A DNA stretch of 64,000 nt, taken from the NCBI GenBank assembly GCA_035501935.1, contig DATJVC010000010.1:1-64000 (forward strand), read 5' to 3'. The translations under genes and the position numbers were made by a program. The DNA comes from Gammaproteobacteria bacterium (GTDB lineage Bacteria; Pseudomonadota; Gammaproteobacteria; JAJPIJ01). This document shows, piece after piece, positions 28,183 through 38,583 of the stretch (the stretch's first letter is position 1; each line of letters opens with the position of its first letter). A model generated the notes under the pieces. It searched no databases and was not told where the DNA came from. It worked only from the letters and a program-made list of their open reading frames with translations.

Positions 28183-28211
28183 ATTATAAAGAATTCCCAC
28201 CTTTGATTGAA
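28183..28211 (-). promoter_or_regulatory. promoter of the tRNA-Arg(ACG) transcription unit
   Basis: On the minus strand: TTCAAT (28211-28206), 17-bp spacer, TATAAT (28188-28183), then a GC-rich discriminator. It stands about 33 bp before the truncated tRNA copy (28150), the natural distance for a tRNA promoter, but 175 bp before the intact tRNA. Confidence 0.55.
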
Positions 28212-28214
28212 CGG

Positions 28215-28673
28215 TCAGGAAGTATAACCGATGCCTCTGGCCATCAGCGCGGCCAGCACGGGGATGCCGGAGAATACCAGCAGTTCCGCCTTTATCCATC
28301 CCGCCACGCTGCGCACTTCCATTTCCGCCGGCAACCATGCCGGTTCTTTCCGCAACCGCCGGCGCCATTGCAGGAAACGTATCGTCGGAAGCATTGAGAG
28401 TATGGCAACACCGGCGAAAAGTATGATCTTGAGCATGAATAACGGATTGTGCAGGTAAAACGCCGATCCCTTGGCGCCATAAAAAACCCGCAGGAAACCC
28501 GCCAGCAGTACGAGCACCGCACACAGTCCATAGGCCAGATCGAGACGGCCAAGCAGGTGAATCTTGAGTGCGGTCATGGGAGCGATAATCAACGCGCATT
28601 CCGCCGCCAGCAACGCCAGCAGCGTGAATACCGTCAGATGATGAAAGATGGCGAGCAGCGCGTCTTGGATCAT
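28215..28673 (-). CDS. DUF2214 family membrane protein
   Basis: A 152-residue inner-membrane protein with about four helices and the family opening in which His-His follows AIFHHLTVFTLLA, then LDLAYG and a KGSAFYLHNPLFMLK segment. DUF2214 proteins are of unknown function. It lies between tRNA-Ser and tRNA-Arg on the same strand. Confidence 0.8.
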   Translation of the reverse strand: MIQDALLAIFHHLTVFTLLALLAAECALIIAPMTALKIHLLGRLDLAYGLCAVLVLLAGFLRVFYGAKGSAFYLHNPLFMLKIILFAGVAILSMLPTIRFLQWRRRLRKEPAWLPAEMEVRSVAGWIKAELLVFSGIPVLAALMARGIGYTS

Positions 28674-28682
28674 ATAAGGAAT

Positions 28683-28775
28683 TGGCGGAGAGGGAGGGAT
28701 TCGAACCCTCGATAGAGTTTTTGACCCTATACTCCCTTAGCAGGGGAGTGCCTTCAGCCTCTCGGCCACCTCTCC
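28683..28775 (-). tRNA. tRNA-Ser (anticodon GCT)
   Basis: A 93-nt class II tRNA with a long variable arm (TATAGGGTCAAAAACTCTA), acceptor GGAGAGG/CCTCTCC, anticodon stem CTCCC/GGGAG around CTGCTAA and an encoded CCA. It lies 56 bp downstream of csrA, the usual gammaproteobacterial arrangement. Confidence 0.97.
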
Positions 28776-28831
28776 ACTACCGGCACGTTAAGGATAACCC
28801 GCCGCCATGGGCGGGTGAAAGAATATTATCG

Positions 28832-29050
28832 TTATTTGTCGTCTTCGCCCGCCTGCGCCGGGCTGGCGTGCGGCTTGCCTTCCGCCTTTTCCTGCTGAAT
28901 CCGCTGATAGATTTCCTCGCGGTGCACCGAAATGTCCTTGGGCGCGTTCACACCGATCCGCACCTGATTGCCCTTGACTCCCAGCACCGTGACATTGATG
29001 CTGTCACCGATCATCAGCGATTCGCCGACCCGCCTGGTCAATATCAACAT
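28832..29050 (-). CDS. csrA: carbon storage regulator CsrA
   Basis: A 72-residue RNA-binding homodimer subunit that binds GGA motifs in mRNA leaders and controls carbon flow, motility and biofilm. The N terminus [16 protein letters not shown] and [18 protein letters not shown] are diagnostic. A short acidic C-terminal tail (about 15 residues) extends beyond the core. ATG 29050 is preceded by GGAGGA; a longer in-frame version would put this signal inside the gene. Confidence 0.96.
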   Translation of the reverse strand: MLILTRRVGESLMIGDSINVTVLGVKGNQVRIGVNAPKDISVHREEIYQRIQQEKAEGKPHASPAQAGEDDK

Positions 29051-29168
29051 TACGAATCCTCCTGCTCCTGTCCTACGCGTACCTCCCTTCCGCTTCCCCA
29101 TCCTTTCACCCGGCTAGTTTACACCCGCACGGGCCCAAGTGGTTGGAGTTGATACAATCGGTTGAGGT

Positions 29169-30389
29169 TCAATCCACGGCGCGGTCAAGGCCAAAGGCCG
29201 TATGCAGGGCGCGGGCGCCCAGTTCGATGTATTTCTCGTCCACCACCACCGAAATCTTGATTTCGGAGGTTGAGATCATGCGGATGTTGATGTTCTCCGC
29301 CGCCAGCGTCTGGAACATCTTGCTGGCGATGCCGGCGTGCGAGCGCATGCCCACGCCCACCACCGACAGCTTGGCGATCTTGTTGTCGCCCTCGACCGCG
29401 CGGGCCTTCATCTCGCCGGCCGCCTTCTTGAGGAGGTCCAGCGCGTGATCGTAATCCGTCCGGTTGACGGTGAAGGTGAAGTCGGTGGTGCCGTCCGCGC
29501 CGACGTTCTGCACGATCATATCCACTTCGATGTTGGCAGCGGCGATGGGGCCGAGGATGCGGCTGGCGATGCCCGGTTTGTCCGGCACGCCGAGCACGGT
29601 CAGCTTGGCCTCGTTCTTGTTGGCGGTCACGCCGGATATAAGCGGCTCTTCCATACTTTCCTCCTCGGAGGTGATGAGCGTTCCGGGTCCATCCTCGAAT
29701 GAGGACAGCACGCGCAAACGCACGTTGTACTTGCGGGCGAATTCGACGGAACGGATCTGCAACACCTTGGCGCCCAGGCCCGCCATCTCCAGCATCTCCT
29801 CGAACGTCACCTTGTCGAGGCGATGGGCGGCGGGCACGATGCGCGGGTCGGAGGTGTACACGCCGTCCACATCGGTGTAAATCTGGCATTCATCGGCCTT
29901 GAGCGCAGCGGCCAGGGCCACTGCGGTGGTGTCTGATCCGCCTCGCCCCAGCGTGGTGATATTGCCATGCTCGTCCACGCCCTGGAAGCCGGCGACCACC
30001 ACCACCTTGCCAGCCTTGAGATCGCGGCGCAGGACGGCGGCGTCGATCTTCGTGATGCGGGCCTTGTTGTGGACGCTGTCGGTCAGGATGCGCACCTGAT
30101 GGCCGGTATAGGATGCCGCCGGACAACCGTGCTTCTCCAGCGCTATCGCGGTCAGCGCAATGCTCACCTGTTCACCGGTCGCGAGCAGCACATCCAGTTC
30201 CCGGGGCGCGGGGCGATCGGCGACGGTCCTGGCCAGCGCGATCAGCCGGTCGGTCTCGCCGCTCATGGCCGAAACCACCACCACCAGATCGTGGCCCTCT
30301 TTGCGGGCGCGGATGACGCGCCGCGCCACGGCGTCGATGCGTTCCACGTTGCCGACCGAGGTACCGCCGTATTTTTGTACAATCAACAT
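29169..30389 (-). CDS. lysC: aspartate kinase
   Basis: A 406-residue aspartokinase for the first step of the Lys/Thr/Met pathway. It shows the N-terminal VQKYGGTSVGN phosphate loop, FQGVDEHGNITTLGRGGSDTTA in the kinase domain, and two C-terminal ACT domains (about 265-400) expected to mediate feedback by lysine and/or threonine. ATG 30389 is preferred over a TTG two codons earlier because AAGGA is well spaced from it. It lies between alaS and csrA on one strand. Confidence 0.94.
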   Translation of the reverse strand: MLIVQKYGGTSVGNVERIDAVARRVIRARKEGHDLVVVVSAMSGETDRLIALARTVADRPAPRELDVLLATGEQVSIALTAIALEKHGCPAASYTGHQVRILTDSVHNKARITKIDAAVLRRDLKAGKVVVVAGFQGVDEHGNITTLGRGGSDTTAVALAAALKADECQIYTDVDGVYTSDPRIVPAAHRLDKVTFEEMLEMAGLGAKVLQIRSVEFARKYNVRLRVLSSFEDGPGTLITSEEESMEEPLISGVTANKNEAKLTVLGVPDKPGIASRILGPIAAANIEVDMIVQNVGADGTTDFTFTVNRTDYDHALDLLKKAAGEMKARAVEGDNKIAKLSVVGVGMRSHAGIASKMFQTLAAENINIRMISTSEIKISVVVDEKYIELGARALHTAFGLDRAVD

Positions 30390-30469
30390 GACCAATCCTT
30401 GAACTTAAAAGCGCGCCAGTCTACCGGAAATCAGAAAAAAGTTAAGTCGACTGTGACCATTAATAATAT

Positions 30470-33091
30470 TCAACCGCCCAGTCGCGATTTGACCCACGGC
30501 ACCACCGACTCAAGCGCGGCATCAAGATGGGAGGGATCGGTGCCGCCGGCCTGGGCCATGTCGGGGCGCCCGCCACCCTTGCCCCCGACTTGTTGCGCGA
30601 CCTGATTGACCAGTTCACCCGCCGGCACCTTGCCGGTCAGGTCCTTGGTGACGCCGGCAATCAGGCGCACCCTGCCCTCTTCCACCGCCGCCAGCACAAC
30701 GGCGGCGGAACCGAGTTTGTTTTTCAATTGATCCACGGCGTCGCGCAGGGCGGCGGCATCGGCGCCATCGAGGCGCGCCGCCAGCACCCTCGCCCCACCG
30801 ACGGCCACGGCCTGCGTGGTGAGATCGGTGCCGGTGCCGCTGGCGAGTTTGCCCTTCAGCGCCTGCATGTCCTTGTCCTGCTGCCGGCTGCGTTCGAGCA
30901 ATTGTGCAACGCGCTCGGTGACGGTATCGCGGTTGGCCTTGAGCTGATCGGCGACGGCCTTCAACCGCGCCTCGGTCTCCGTGACCCAGCTGAGCGCCGC
31001 CTCGCCCGTCAGCGCCTCGATGCGCCGCACCCCCGCCGCCACGCCGCCCTCGGCGATGATCTTGAACAGGCCGATGTCGCCGGTGCGGGCGACGTGCGTG
31101 CCGCCGCACAACTCCACCGAAAACTCGCCCATGTTGAGCACGCGCACGTCGTCGTCGTATTTTTCACCGAACAGCGCCATGGCACCGCTCTCCATCGCCT
31201 TCTGTATGGGCATGACGCGCGTCCGCACCTCGCGGTTGGCGCGGATCTCGGCGTTGACCAGCCGTTCGATCTCGCGGCACTGCTCCGCACTCACCGGCTC
31301 GGAATGGGAAAAATCGAAGCGCAGGCGATCGGGGGCCACCAACGAGCCCTTTTGCGTCACGTGCTTGCCCAGCACCTGGCGCAGGGCGGCGTGCAGCAGG
31401 TGTGTCGCGGAATGATTGAGTCGCGTCGGCTGGCGATGTTGCGCATCGACTTGGGCCTCCACCGGGTCGCCAACCTTCAACCGGCCGAGTTTGAGCTGGC
31501 CCAAGTGCAGATGTACGCCAGACTGTTTGCGTGTGTCCGCCACTTCGAAGACTGCATCGGCGGCACGCAGGCGGCCCACGTCGCCGACCTGACCGCCGGA
31601 TTCGGCATAGAACGGCGTGCGATCCAGCACCACGACCCCGGTCGCGCCCGCCGCCAATGTATGAACCTGCTTGCCGCCGGCGAACAGCGCGCGGATCACG
31701 GCCTTGTCGTTCAAGGTGTCATGGCCCGTAAACTGGAATCCCGGCGCCAGCGGTACCAGCAAGTCCGCGGGAATGGCGGTCTCGGTGCCCGCCATGCTGA
31801 ACTGGCTGGCGGCACGGGCGCGCTCACGCTGTGTCTGCATCTCGCGCTCGAAGCCGGCGTGATCGATGGTGAGCCCGCGTTCACGCGCGAAGTCCGCAGT
31901 GAGATCGACTGGGAAGCCATAGGTGTCGTAGAGCACGAACACATCCCTGCCGGGTATTTCCTTGCCCACGAGGCGGGAGAGCGCCTGCTCCAGATGCTTC
32001 ATGCCCTGATCCAGGGTCTCGTCGAAACGCTCCTCTTCATCCTTGATGGTACGCATCACCCGCTCCCCGGCCTTGCTGAGTCCGGGATAGGCGGCGCCCA
32101 TATCACGTTCCAGCACCGGCACCAACGTGTAAAAAAATGGACCCTTCAAGCCCAGCTTGTGGCCATGGCGGAGCGCCCGGCGGATGATGCGGCGGAGCAC
32201 GTAGCCGCGCCCTTCGTTGGAAGGCGTCACACCCTCGGCGATCAGAAACGCGCACGAGCGAATATGATCGGCGATGACCTGCATGGAATTTTTATCGGCA
32301 TCCCTGCCCGCCAGCTTGCGCACCGCCGTGATCAGGTGCTTGAACAGGTCGATGTCGTAATTGCTGTGCACGCCCTGCATGACGGCGGCCAGCCGCTCCA
32401 GCCCCATGCCCGTATCCACCGAGGGATGCGGGATCGGATGCAGTACGCCATCCGCGGTGCGGTCGTATTGCGTGAAGACCAGATTCCAGATTTCGACGTA
32501 GCGATCGCCGTCGGCATCCTTGCTGCCCGGCGGCCCGCCGGGAATGCCTTCCCCGTGATCGTAGAAGATCTCGGAACACGGGCCGCAGGGGCCGGTGTCG
32601 CCCATGGCCCAGAAATTGTCCTCATCCCCGCAACGCGAGAAGCGCCCGGGATCGACCTTCATTTCCTTGAGCCAGATGTCCGCGGCTTCATCGTCGTCCG
32701 TATATACCGTAACCCACAGCCGTCCTGCGGGAATTTTCAACGTACCCGTCAGGAATTCCCAGGCATAGCGGATCGCCTCGCGTTTGAAATAATCGCCAAA
32801 GCTGAAGTTGCCCAGCATCTCGAAGAAGGTGTGATGCCGCGCGGTGTAGCCGACGTTCTCCAGATCATTGTGCTTGCCGCCCGCGCGCACGCAGCACTGT
32901 GAGGTGACCACGCGCGGATACGGCGCCGGCTCGCGGCCCAGGAACACGTCCTTGAACTGCACCATTCCGGCATTGGTAAAAAGCAGCGTCGGATCATTGG
33001 GCGGCACCAGCGGGCCGCTGGGCAACGCCTTGTGTCCCTGCCGGATAAAATAATCGAGAAACGCCGTTCGCAATTCAGTACTGCTTTTCAT
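30470..33091 (-). CDS. alaS: alanine--tRNA ligase
   Basis: An 873-residue class II synthetase of normal length. The catalytic core opens with [19 protein letters not shown] and contains [15 protein letters not shown]. The editing domain carries [11 protein letters not shown] and [13 protein letters not shown] with zinc-binding His/Cys. The C-terminal [11 protein letters not shown] belongs to the C-Ala domain. It charges tRNA-Ala and clears mischarged Ser/Gly. It follows recX by 10 bp in a recA-recX-alaS run. Confidence 0.97.
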   Translation of the reverse strand: MKSSTELRTAFLDYFIRQGHKALPSGPLVPPNDPTLLFTNAGMVQFKDVFLGREPAPYPRVVTSQCCVRAGGKHNDLENVGYTARHHTFFEMLGNFSFGDYFKREAIRYAWEFLTGTLKIPAGRLWVTVYTDDDEAADIWLKEMKVDPGRFSRCGDEDNFWAMGDTGPCGPCSEIFYDHGEGIPGGPPGSKDADGDRYVEIWNLVFTQYDRTADGVLHPIPHPSVDTGMGLERLAAVMQGVHSNYDIDLFKHLITAVRKLAGRDADKNSMQVIADHIRSCAFLIAEGVTPSNEGRGYVLRRIIRRALRHGHKLGLKGPFFYTLVPVLERDMGAAYPGLSKAGERVMRTIKDEEERFDETLDQGMKHLEQALSRLVGKEIPGRDVFVLYDTYGFPVDLTADFARERGLTIDHAGFEREMQTQRERARAASQFSMAGTETAIPADLLVPLAPGFQFTGHDTLNDKAVIRALFAGGKQVHTLAAGATGVVVLDRTPFYAESGGQVGDVGRLRAADAVFEVADTRKQSGVHLHLGQLKLGRLKVGDPVEAQVDAQHRQPTRLNHSATHLLHAALRQVLGKHVTQKGSLVAPDRLRFDFSHSEPVSAEQCREIERLVNAEIRANREVRTRVMPIQKAMESGAMALFGEKYDDDVRVLNMGEFSVELCGGTHVARTGDIGLFKIIAEGGVAAGVRRIEALTGEAALSWVTETEARLKAVADQLKANRDTVTERVAQLLERSRQQDKDMQALKGKLASGTGTDLTTQAVAVGGARVLAARLDGADAAALRDAVDQLKNKLGSAAVVLAAVEEGRVRLIAGVTKDLTGKVPAGELVNQVAQQVGGKGGGRPDMAQAGGTDPSHLDAALESVVPWVKSRLGG

Positions 33092-33101
33092 GCTCTTGCC
33101 C

Positions 33102-33512
33102 TTACTCTATGTCCGCACACTGCAGCGCATGCCGGATATGATCCGCCGAGAACCCGCGATATTCGAGGAATCGCATCTGCCGGGCCCGCTCCGCGACTGC
33201 GCGCGGAATGGCGCGGCCGAATTTCTTGTGACGGACCTTGGCAGCGAGTTCGAGCCAATCGACGCCCTCCATCGCCGTGCGCACTGATTCCGGAGGGGTG
33301 ATGCCGCGTTGCCGGAGTTCCTGCTGGATGCGCAACGGTCCATAACCCTTTCCCGACCGCTGCCTGATGTATTCACTGGTGAACCGATCATCGCTCTGCG
33401 CGTGTTCCGCTTCCAATCCCGACAGCACCTGTTCAATCAACGCGGCGTCCGGGTTGAGACGCTTCAGCTTGGCGGCGAGTTCCCGCCGGCTGTGTTCGCG
33501 CCGCGCCAGCAA
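33102..33512 (-). CDS. recX: regulatory protein RecX
   Basis: A RecX-type inhibitor/modulator of RecA filaments, with the repeats [41 protein letters not shown] and a C-terminal [16 protein letters not shown]. From TTG 33512 it is only 136 residues, shorter than usual, and family-like sequence ([17 protein letters not shown]) continues upstream in frame to a stop. No ATG or GTG lies in that extension. The best-placed codon is CTG at 33554, which overlaps the recA stop as CTGA, so the real protein may be about 150 residues and coupled to recA translation. Confidence 0.85.
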   Translation of the reverse strand: MLARREHSRRELAAKLKRLNPDAALIEQVLSGLEAEHAQSDDRFTSEYIRQRSGKGYGPLRIQQELRQRGITPPESVRTAMEGVDWLELAAKVRHKKFGRAIPRAVAERARQMRFLEYRGFSADHIRHALQCADIE

Positions 33513-33550
33513 TTCAACCGCCCGGCGGCGCAGGTTCCGCGCATCATCGC

Positions 33551-34591
<1,041 letters not shown>

Positions 34592-34731
34592 TGGTATGTC
34601 CTTGGCAAAATCCGGTTTTACTGCCCGTTTCGCGGCCAGACTATAGTTATTGCGCACGCCGGTTTCAGGGCGGGCAGATTATTGCACAGGCGCTGTCACT
34701 TTGGCAGGCCACGAGGCCGCCTGAACCGCCG

Positions 34732-35391
34732 CTACGTCAACATCACGGCCACCAGGCCGGTGAGAAAAATGCCGTCGAAGGTGCCGGCGCCGCCGATCGA
34801 GGCGACCGGCACGCCGAGACTCGGTATGTCGCGCAACCGCAGCAAATCGGCGCCGATCAGCACGCCCAGCGAACCGCAGATGTAGGCCAATGGAGCGCGG
34901 TATTCCCCGCCCAGCAGCAACGCGGCCAGCGCGGCGGTCAAGGGCGCCACGAACAGGGGCATGGCGATGCCCAGTCCCGGCAGCGGCCGGCTCAAGCGGT
35001 GGCTCACCGCCGCCACGATGAGGGTGGCGAGCGCCGTCCCGGTCACGTCGATCGGCGTATTGCGGAACAGATATAATGAAAACAGCACGGGGATGAGACC
35101 GCCGCCGACATTGACGGTGACGATCGTCCTGCCGGACCACGCCGGCCGCGGCCCGCGCAGCAGCCCGTAAAACACGGTCTGCATCTCCGGCGACGGCGGC
35201 CGCGCGCGGACGCTGAAGAGCGGCAGATTGATGGCGCTGCCGAACAGGGACAAAAACAGCAGCATGAAGGCGGAATCCTGCGACAGCCCCAGTTTCTCGA
35301 ACGTCATGGTCACCAACCCCAACTGCACCAGCACCATGAGCATGCCGAGCGCGGCGATAAACAACACCAGATACAACGGAGAGAATGGCAT
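34732..35391 (-). CDS. DUF1614 family membrane protein
   Basis: A 219-residue protein with about seven hydrophobic helices. The C-terminal GVPVASIGGAGTFDGIFLTG matches the DUF1614 hallmark. Members are uncharacterised. ATG 35391 has GGAGCG upstream. It is downstream of cbpM on the same strand and 140 bp before recA. Confidence 0.75.
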   Translation of the reverse strand: MPFSPLYLVLFIAALGMLMVLVQLGLVTMTFEKLGLSQDSAFMLLFLSLFGSAINLPLFSVRARPPSPEMQTVFYGLLRGPRPAWSGRTIVTVNVGGGLIPVLFSLYLFRNTPIDVTGTALATLIVAAVSHRLSRPLPGLGIAMPLFVAPLTAALAALLLGGEYRAPLAYICGSLGVLIGADLLRLRDIPSLGVPVASIGGAGTFDGIFLTGLVAVMLT

Positions 35392-35436
35392 CGGCGCGCT
35401 CCGGGAGTGGGTTCGCAATGAGAGGCGGATTCGGCC

Positions 35437-35760
35437 TCAGGTGAGATCCGGCAGGCGGGCGTGGAGCTCGCGAACCTGCGACTCCAGCTCCCGGATGCGG
35501 TCGAGCAGTTTGATCATCAGGGCCACGCCGTGGGGGTCCAATTCCAATTCCCTGCCCAGACGGCGCGCCTCCCGGGCGGCCACCAGGTGAAGGCAGCTGA
35601 AAGTCGCGGCGGACGTTTCCGCGCGGGCCGGCGTCAGCACGCCGCATTCGATGAACTCGCGTATTTCCGGCTCGGTGCATCCGGACAGTTCGCACAGGTC
35701 CTGCAGCGAGAATTCACCGTGCTCACCCAGCCACAATACCCGGGTATTTTCGATCTTCAA
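35437..35760 (-). CDS. cbpM: chaperone modulator CbpM (MerR-like)
   Basis: A 107-residue protein with a MerR-type helix-turn-helix core ([28 protein letters not shown]) and a C-terminal helix ([20 protein letters not shown]). CbpM binds and inhibits the J-domain of CbpA. No ATG or GTG fits; TTG 35760 overlaps the cbpA stop as TTGA and has AGGAGAAGG just upstream inside cbpA, so translation is probably coupled. The neighbouring cbpA supports the assignment. Confidence 0.85.
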   Translation of the reverse strand: MKIENTRVLWLGEHGEFSLQDLCELSGCTEPEIREFIECGVLTPARAETSAATFSCLHLVAAREARRLGRELELDPHGVALMIKLLDRIRELESQVRELHARLPDLT

Positions 35761-36698
35761 GGCGCCTTCTCCTGTCCAAAATGCCCGCGGGGATTGAAAG
35801 TGGAAACGTCGGCAAGTGATTTGAACAACGCGCGTTCCTGCTCGCTGATCGCGCCCGGCACCACGATTTGTATGTTGGCGTAGAAATCGCCCGCGCCCCC
35901 GTCGGGGGTGGGCAGTCCCAGTCCGCCGAGCCGCAAGTGCTGGCCGGCGCGCGTTGCCGGCGGCACCTTGAGGCGCACCGGACCGCCGGGCGTGGGAACC
36001 CGCACGGCCGTTCCCAGCACCGCCTCCCATGGCGCCAGCGGCAGATCCAGATAAATATCGTGGCCGCTGACGCGAAACAGGGGATGCGGGCGCAGCACGA
36101 TGTTGAGATACAAGTCGCCGTCGCGCCCACCCTTGAAACCCTTGCCGCCCCTGCCCGCAAGCCGCATGCGCGTCCCGTCCGTCGCGCCCCTGGGAACGCG
36201 GATCGTGAATGAACGCTGTTCGCGGTGCATGCGCCCCTGCTCGTCATACTCCGGCACCGTCAGGTTCACCGGCACCTCGGTGCCGCGGTAGGCCTCCTCC
36301 AGCGTGATGTGCGCGGTGATTTCATAGTCCTGCCCCGGCATCCCGGCGCCGCCGCGGCCGGCACGATGTCCCCCGCCGGCGAGTCCGGCCAGCAAATCCG
36401 CCAGGTCGATGTCTTCGAAAACGAAATGCGAATCGCCAAACCGGCCTCCCCAGTCCGGCGGCGGACGAAAGTCCTCGCCCGCACGGTGGCGGCCCAGTTG
36501 ATCATAGGCAGCGCGCTTTTCCGGGTCCTTGAGGGTTTCATAGGCCTCGGAGACCTCCTTGAATTTCTCCTCGGCGCCGGCTTCCTTGGAGACATCCGGA
36601 TGATATTTACGCGCGAGTTTGCGGTAGGCCTTTTTGATTGCCTCGGCGCTTGCGTCCCGTTCGACGCCCATGATGGCGTAGTAATCTTTGTATTTCAT
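35757..36698 (-). CDS. cbpA: DnaJ-type co-chaperone, curved DNA-binding protein CbpA
   Basis: A 313-residue J-protein lacking the zinc-finger domain. It has a J-domain (1-70) with HPD in [13 protein letters not shown], a Gly/Phe/Pro-rich linker (about 75-125), and the two C-terminal beta domains that bind clients. It stimulates DnaK and can bind curved DNA. It is divergent from the ABC ATPase gene across about 140 bp and overlaps cbpM. Confidence 0.92.
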   Translation of the reverse strand: MKYKDYYAIMGVERDASAEAIKKAYRKLARKYHPDVSKEAGAEEKFKEVSEAYETLKDPEKRAAYDQLGRHRAGEDFRPPPDWGGRFGDSHFVFEDIDLADLLAGLAGGGHRAGRGGAGMPGQDYEITAHITLEEAYRGTEVPVNLTVPEYDEQGRMHREQRSFTIRVPRGATDGTRMRLAGRGGKGFKGGRDGDLYLNIVLRPHPLFRVSGHDIYLDLPLAPWEAVLGTAVRVPTPGGPVRLKVPPATRAGQHLRLGGLGLPTPDGGAGDFYANIQIVVPGAISEQERALFKSLADVSTFNPRGHFGQEKAP

Positions 36699-36841
36699 CG
36701 GTTGACCAGCTCAGATACCGTGAGGCCGTGCTTTCAGCATAATATATAATGTGCCGCTGTCCGCAGTCACAGGCGAAAATGCGGGGCAGCGCAAAACCGC
36801 ACCCTGTCGCAACCCCTCCCCCCAATCACGACAAAAACCGC

Positions 36842-37717
36842 ATGAACCGCCGTCAAAAGAAGGACCCCAGCATACCGCCCGCCGGCGGCAATACCGAAAT
36901 CCGCGTTGAAAATCTGTACAAGGCATTCGGCGAGCACACGGTGCTGCAGGGAATAAACCTCGACATCCACCGCGGCGACATTCTCGCCATCATCGGTGGA
37001 TCGGGATGCGGCAAGACGGTGTTGCTCAATCATATCCTCGGCCTGCTGGCGCCGGATCGGGGCCGCGTCCTGGTAACGGATCACGACGCGCCGGGCGAAC
37101 CGCTTTGCGATCTGGCGAAGATCTCGCCGGAGGGCGTCGATCGCATCCACCGTCGGTGGGGCATGGTCTTTCAGCGCAATGCGCTTTTTTCCGGATCGGT
37201 GCTGGACAACATCGCCCTCTGGTTGCGCGAGATCCGTGAAATGCCGGAGGAGGACATCCGCCGGATCGCACGGCAATCGCTGAAGGCGGTGGGGTTGCCC
37301 AGTGACGACGAGTTCCTGGCGAGCAGTCAGGAAGCGCTTTCCGGCGGCATGGCCAAGCGCCTCGCGGTGGCGCGGGCGGTGTCGATGAGCCCCACGATCA
37401 TGTTTTACGACGAACCCACCACCGGACTCGATCCCACCAGTTCGAGCCAGATCCACGACCTCATCTATAAAACGCATGAGGCACGGGACGCGGACGGCAG
37501 ACACCGCACGACGGTGATCATCACTCACGACAAGGACTTGCTGAAGCGCCTGCGGCCGCGCACGGTGATGCTGCACGAAGGCAAAATCTATTTTGACGGA
37601 CCGTTCGAACAATTCGAACAGCGGGCCGACTCGGCCATCATCCGGCCTTATTTCCGGCTGATGCCGACATTGCACCAGCGCAACCCCGATCAGACGCCTC
37701 CCCTCCCGGTGGCGTGA
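36842..37717 (+). CDS. ABC transporter ATP-binding protein, MlaF-like
   Basis: A 291-residue ATPase with Walker A GGSGCGKT, signature SGGMAKRLAVARA (the MlaF/Mkl variant of LSGGQ), Walker B IMFYDEPTTGLDP and a switch His in IITHD. This signature places it with phospholipid/lipid-asymmetry importers. No MlaE permease or MlaD substrate-binding gene is adjacent, so it is either orphan or paired with a distant permease. ATG 36842 is chosen by family similarity; ATG 36749, adding 31 unlikely residues, is possible. It is convergent with the YeeE/YedE genes. Confidence 0.82.
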   Translation: MNRRQKKDPSIPPAGGNTEIRVENLYKAFGEHTVLQGINLDIHRGDILAIIGGSGCGKTVLLNHILGLLAPDRGRVLVTDHDAPGEPLCDLAKISPEGVDRIHRRWGMVFQRNALFSGSVLDNIALWLREIREMPEEDIRRIARQSLKAVGLPSDDEFLASSQEALSGGMAKRLAVARAVSMSPTIMFYDEPTTGLDPTSSSQIHDLIYKTHEARDADGRHRTTVIITHDKDLLKRLRPRTVMLHEGKIYFDGPFEQFEQRADSAIIRPYFRLMPTLHQRNPDQTPPLPVA

Positions 37718-37720
37718 CCG

Positions 37721-38143
37721 TCAGCGCCCCGCGCGTCTGGCGTTCAAGACTTCGTAAAGATGCATGCCCGCCAGCATCGCCAGGACGAAAATCAGCGCCT
37801 TGCCCTGAAGCCGGCCCAGCGACACCAGGGCCGGGCCGGGACAGAACCCGGCCAACCCCCATCCCACGCCGAATAGAAAGCTTCCCCAGATCAAACGCCG
37901 ATCGATTTTTCCGGCGGTGCTCAACCTCATCTTCGCGCCGATCAAGCTCACGTTGTGATGGTTCGACAGGCGAAAGGCAAAAAACGACGTCAGAATCGCC
38001 CCGGCCATGACGAAGGCCAGCGAAGGATCCCAGCGTCCGGCCGGATCGAGAAAGCCGATGACTTTGGTGGGATCGGTCATGCCCGACACCACCAGGCCCA
38101 CGCCGAAAACGAGCGCGGTCAAAAACGCGACGCACAGTTCCAT
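37721..38143 (-). CDS. YeeE/YedE family membrane protein, second of a pair
   Basis: A 140-residue protein with about four helices and the YeeE/YedE (DUF395, sulfur transport) signature: GLVVSGMTDPTKVIGFLD at the N terminus and GVGWGLAGFCPGPALV in the second half, with the conserved Cys in FCPGP. Half-size proteins of this family occur as pairs that together resemble the TsuA thiosulfate importer. ATG 38143 has AAGGGG before it and lies 8 bp after the partner. An in-frame longer version would overlap the partner gene. Confidence 0.85.
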   Translation of the reverse strand: MELCVAFLTALVFGVGLVVSGMTDPTKVIGFLDPAGRWDPSLAFVMAGAILTSFFAFRLSNHHNVSLIGAKMRLSTAGKIDRRLIWGSFLFGVGWGLAGFCPGPALVSLGRLQGKALIFVLAMLAGMHLYEVLNARRAGR

Positions 38144-38151
38144 CCGCCCCC

Positions 38152-38583
38152 TTATCCAAACAGGTGTCTGGTGACGAACACCGTGGCCATGCCTGTGATC
38201 GTGAATGTCGCGGTGGCGGCGAATGACCGGGGCGACAATCGCGCGAGGCCGCAAACGCCGTGGCCGCTGGTGCAGCCCGAACCCAGCCGGCTGCCGAAAC
38301 CGACCAGCAGCCCGGCGATGACCAGGGTGAATCCGCCCGCATTTATTTGCGGAGTCGCCGCGGCCAGGAGCAGCCGATGCGCCCACGGGGCGAGCAGCAA
38401 TCCCGCGACAAACAGGACACGCCAGGCGGTGTCGCCCGCCCGCGGATGAATCAATCCGCCGACGATGCCGCTGATGCCTGCAATCCTGCCATTGACAAGA
38501 ATCAGCATGCCCGCCGCCAGACCAATCAGCATCCCGCCGGCCAGCGATGACCATGGAGTAAAGTGATTCCAGTCAATCATCAT
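38152..38583 (-). CDS. YeeE/YedE family membrane protein, first of a pair
   Basis: A 143-residue half-size DUF395 protein with [25 protein letters not shown] at the N terminus and [21 protein letters not shown], the conserved Cys-containing half-repeat. With the next gene it should form a two-subunit sulfur-compound permease in the inner membrane. Its two consecutive ATG codons overlap the stop of the upstream oxidoreductase gene, so the operon is tightly coupled. Confidence 0.85.
   Translation of the reverse strand: MMIDWNHFTPWSSLAGGMLIGLAAGMLILVNGRIAGISGIVGGLIHPRAGDTAWRVLFVAGLLLAPWAHRLLLAAATPQINAGGFTLVIAGLLVGFGSRLGSGCTSGHGVCGLARLSPRSFAATATFTITGMATVFVTRHLFG

Noticed and set aside
30527-32902. 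Long open frame of 791 codons on the plus strand opposite alaS
   Set aside because: alaS on the other strand is unambiguous; the frame is rich in His, Arg, Gln and Ala, as expected of an antisense shadow in GC-rich DNA.
34592-34731. LexA (SOS) box upstream of recA
   Set aside because: No CTGT-N8-ACAG sequence was found; SOS control is likely from general knowledge but not shown here.
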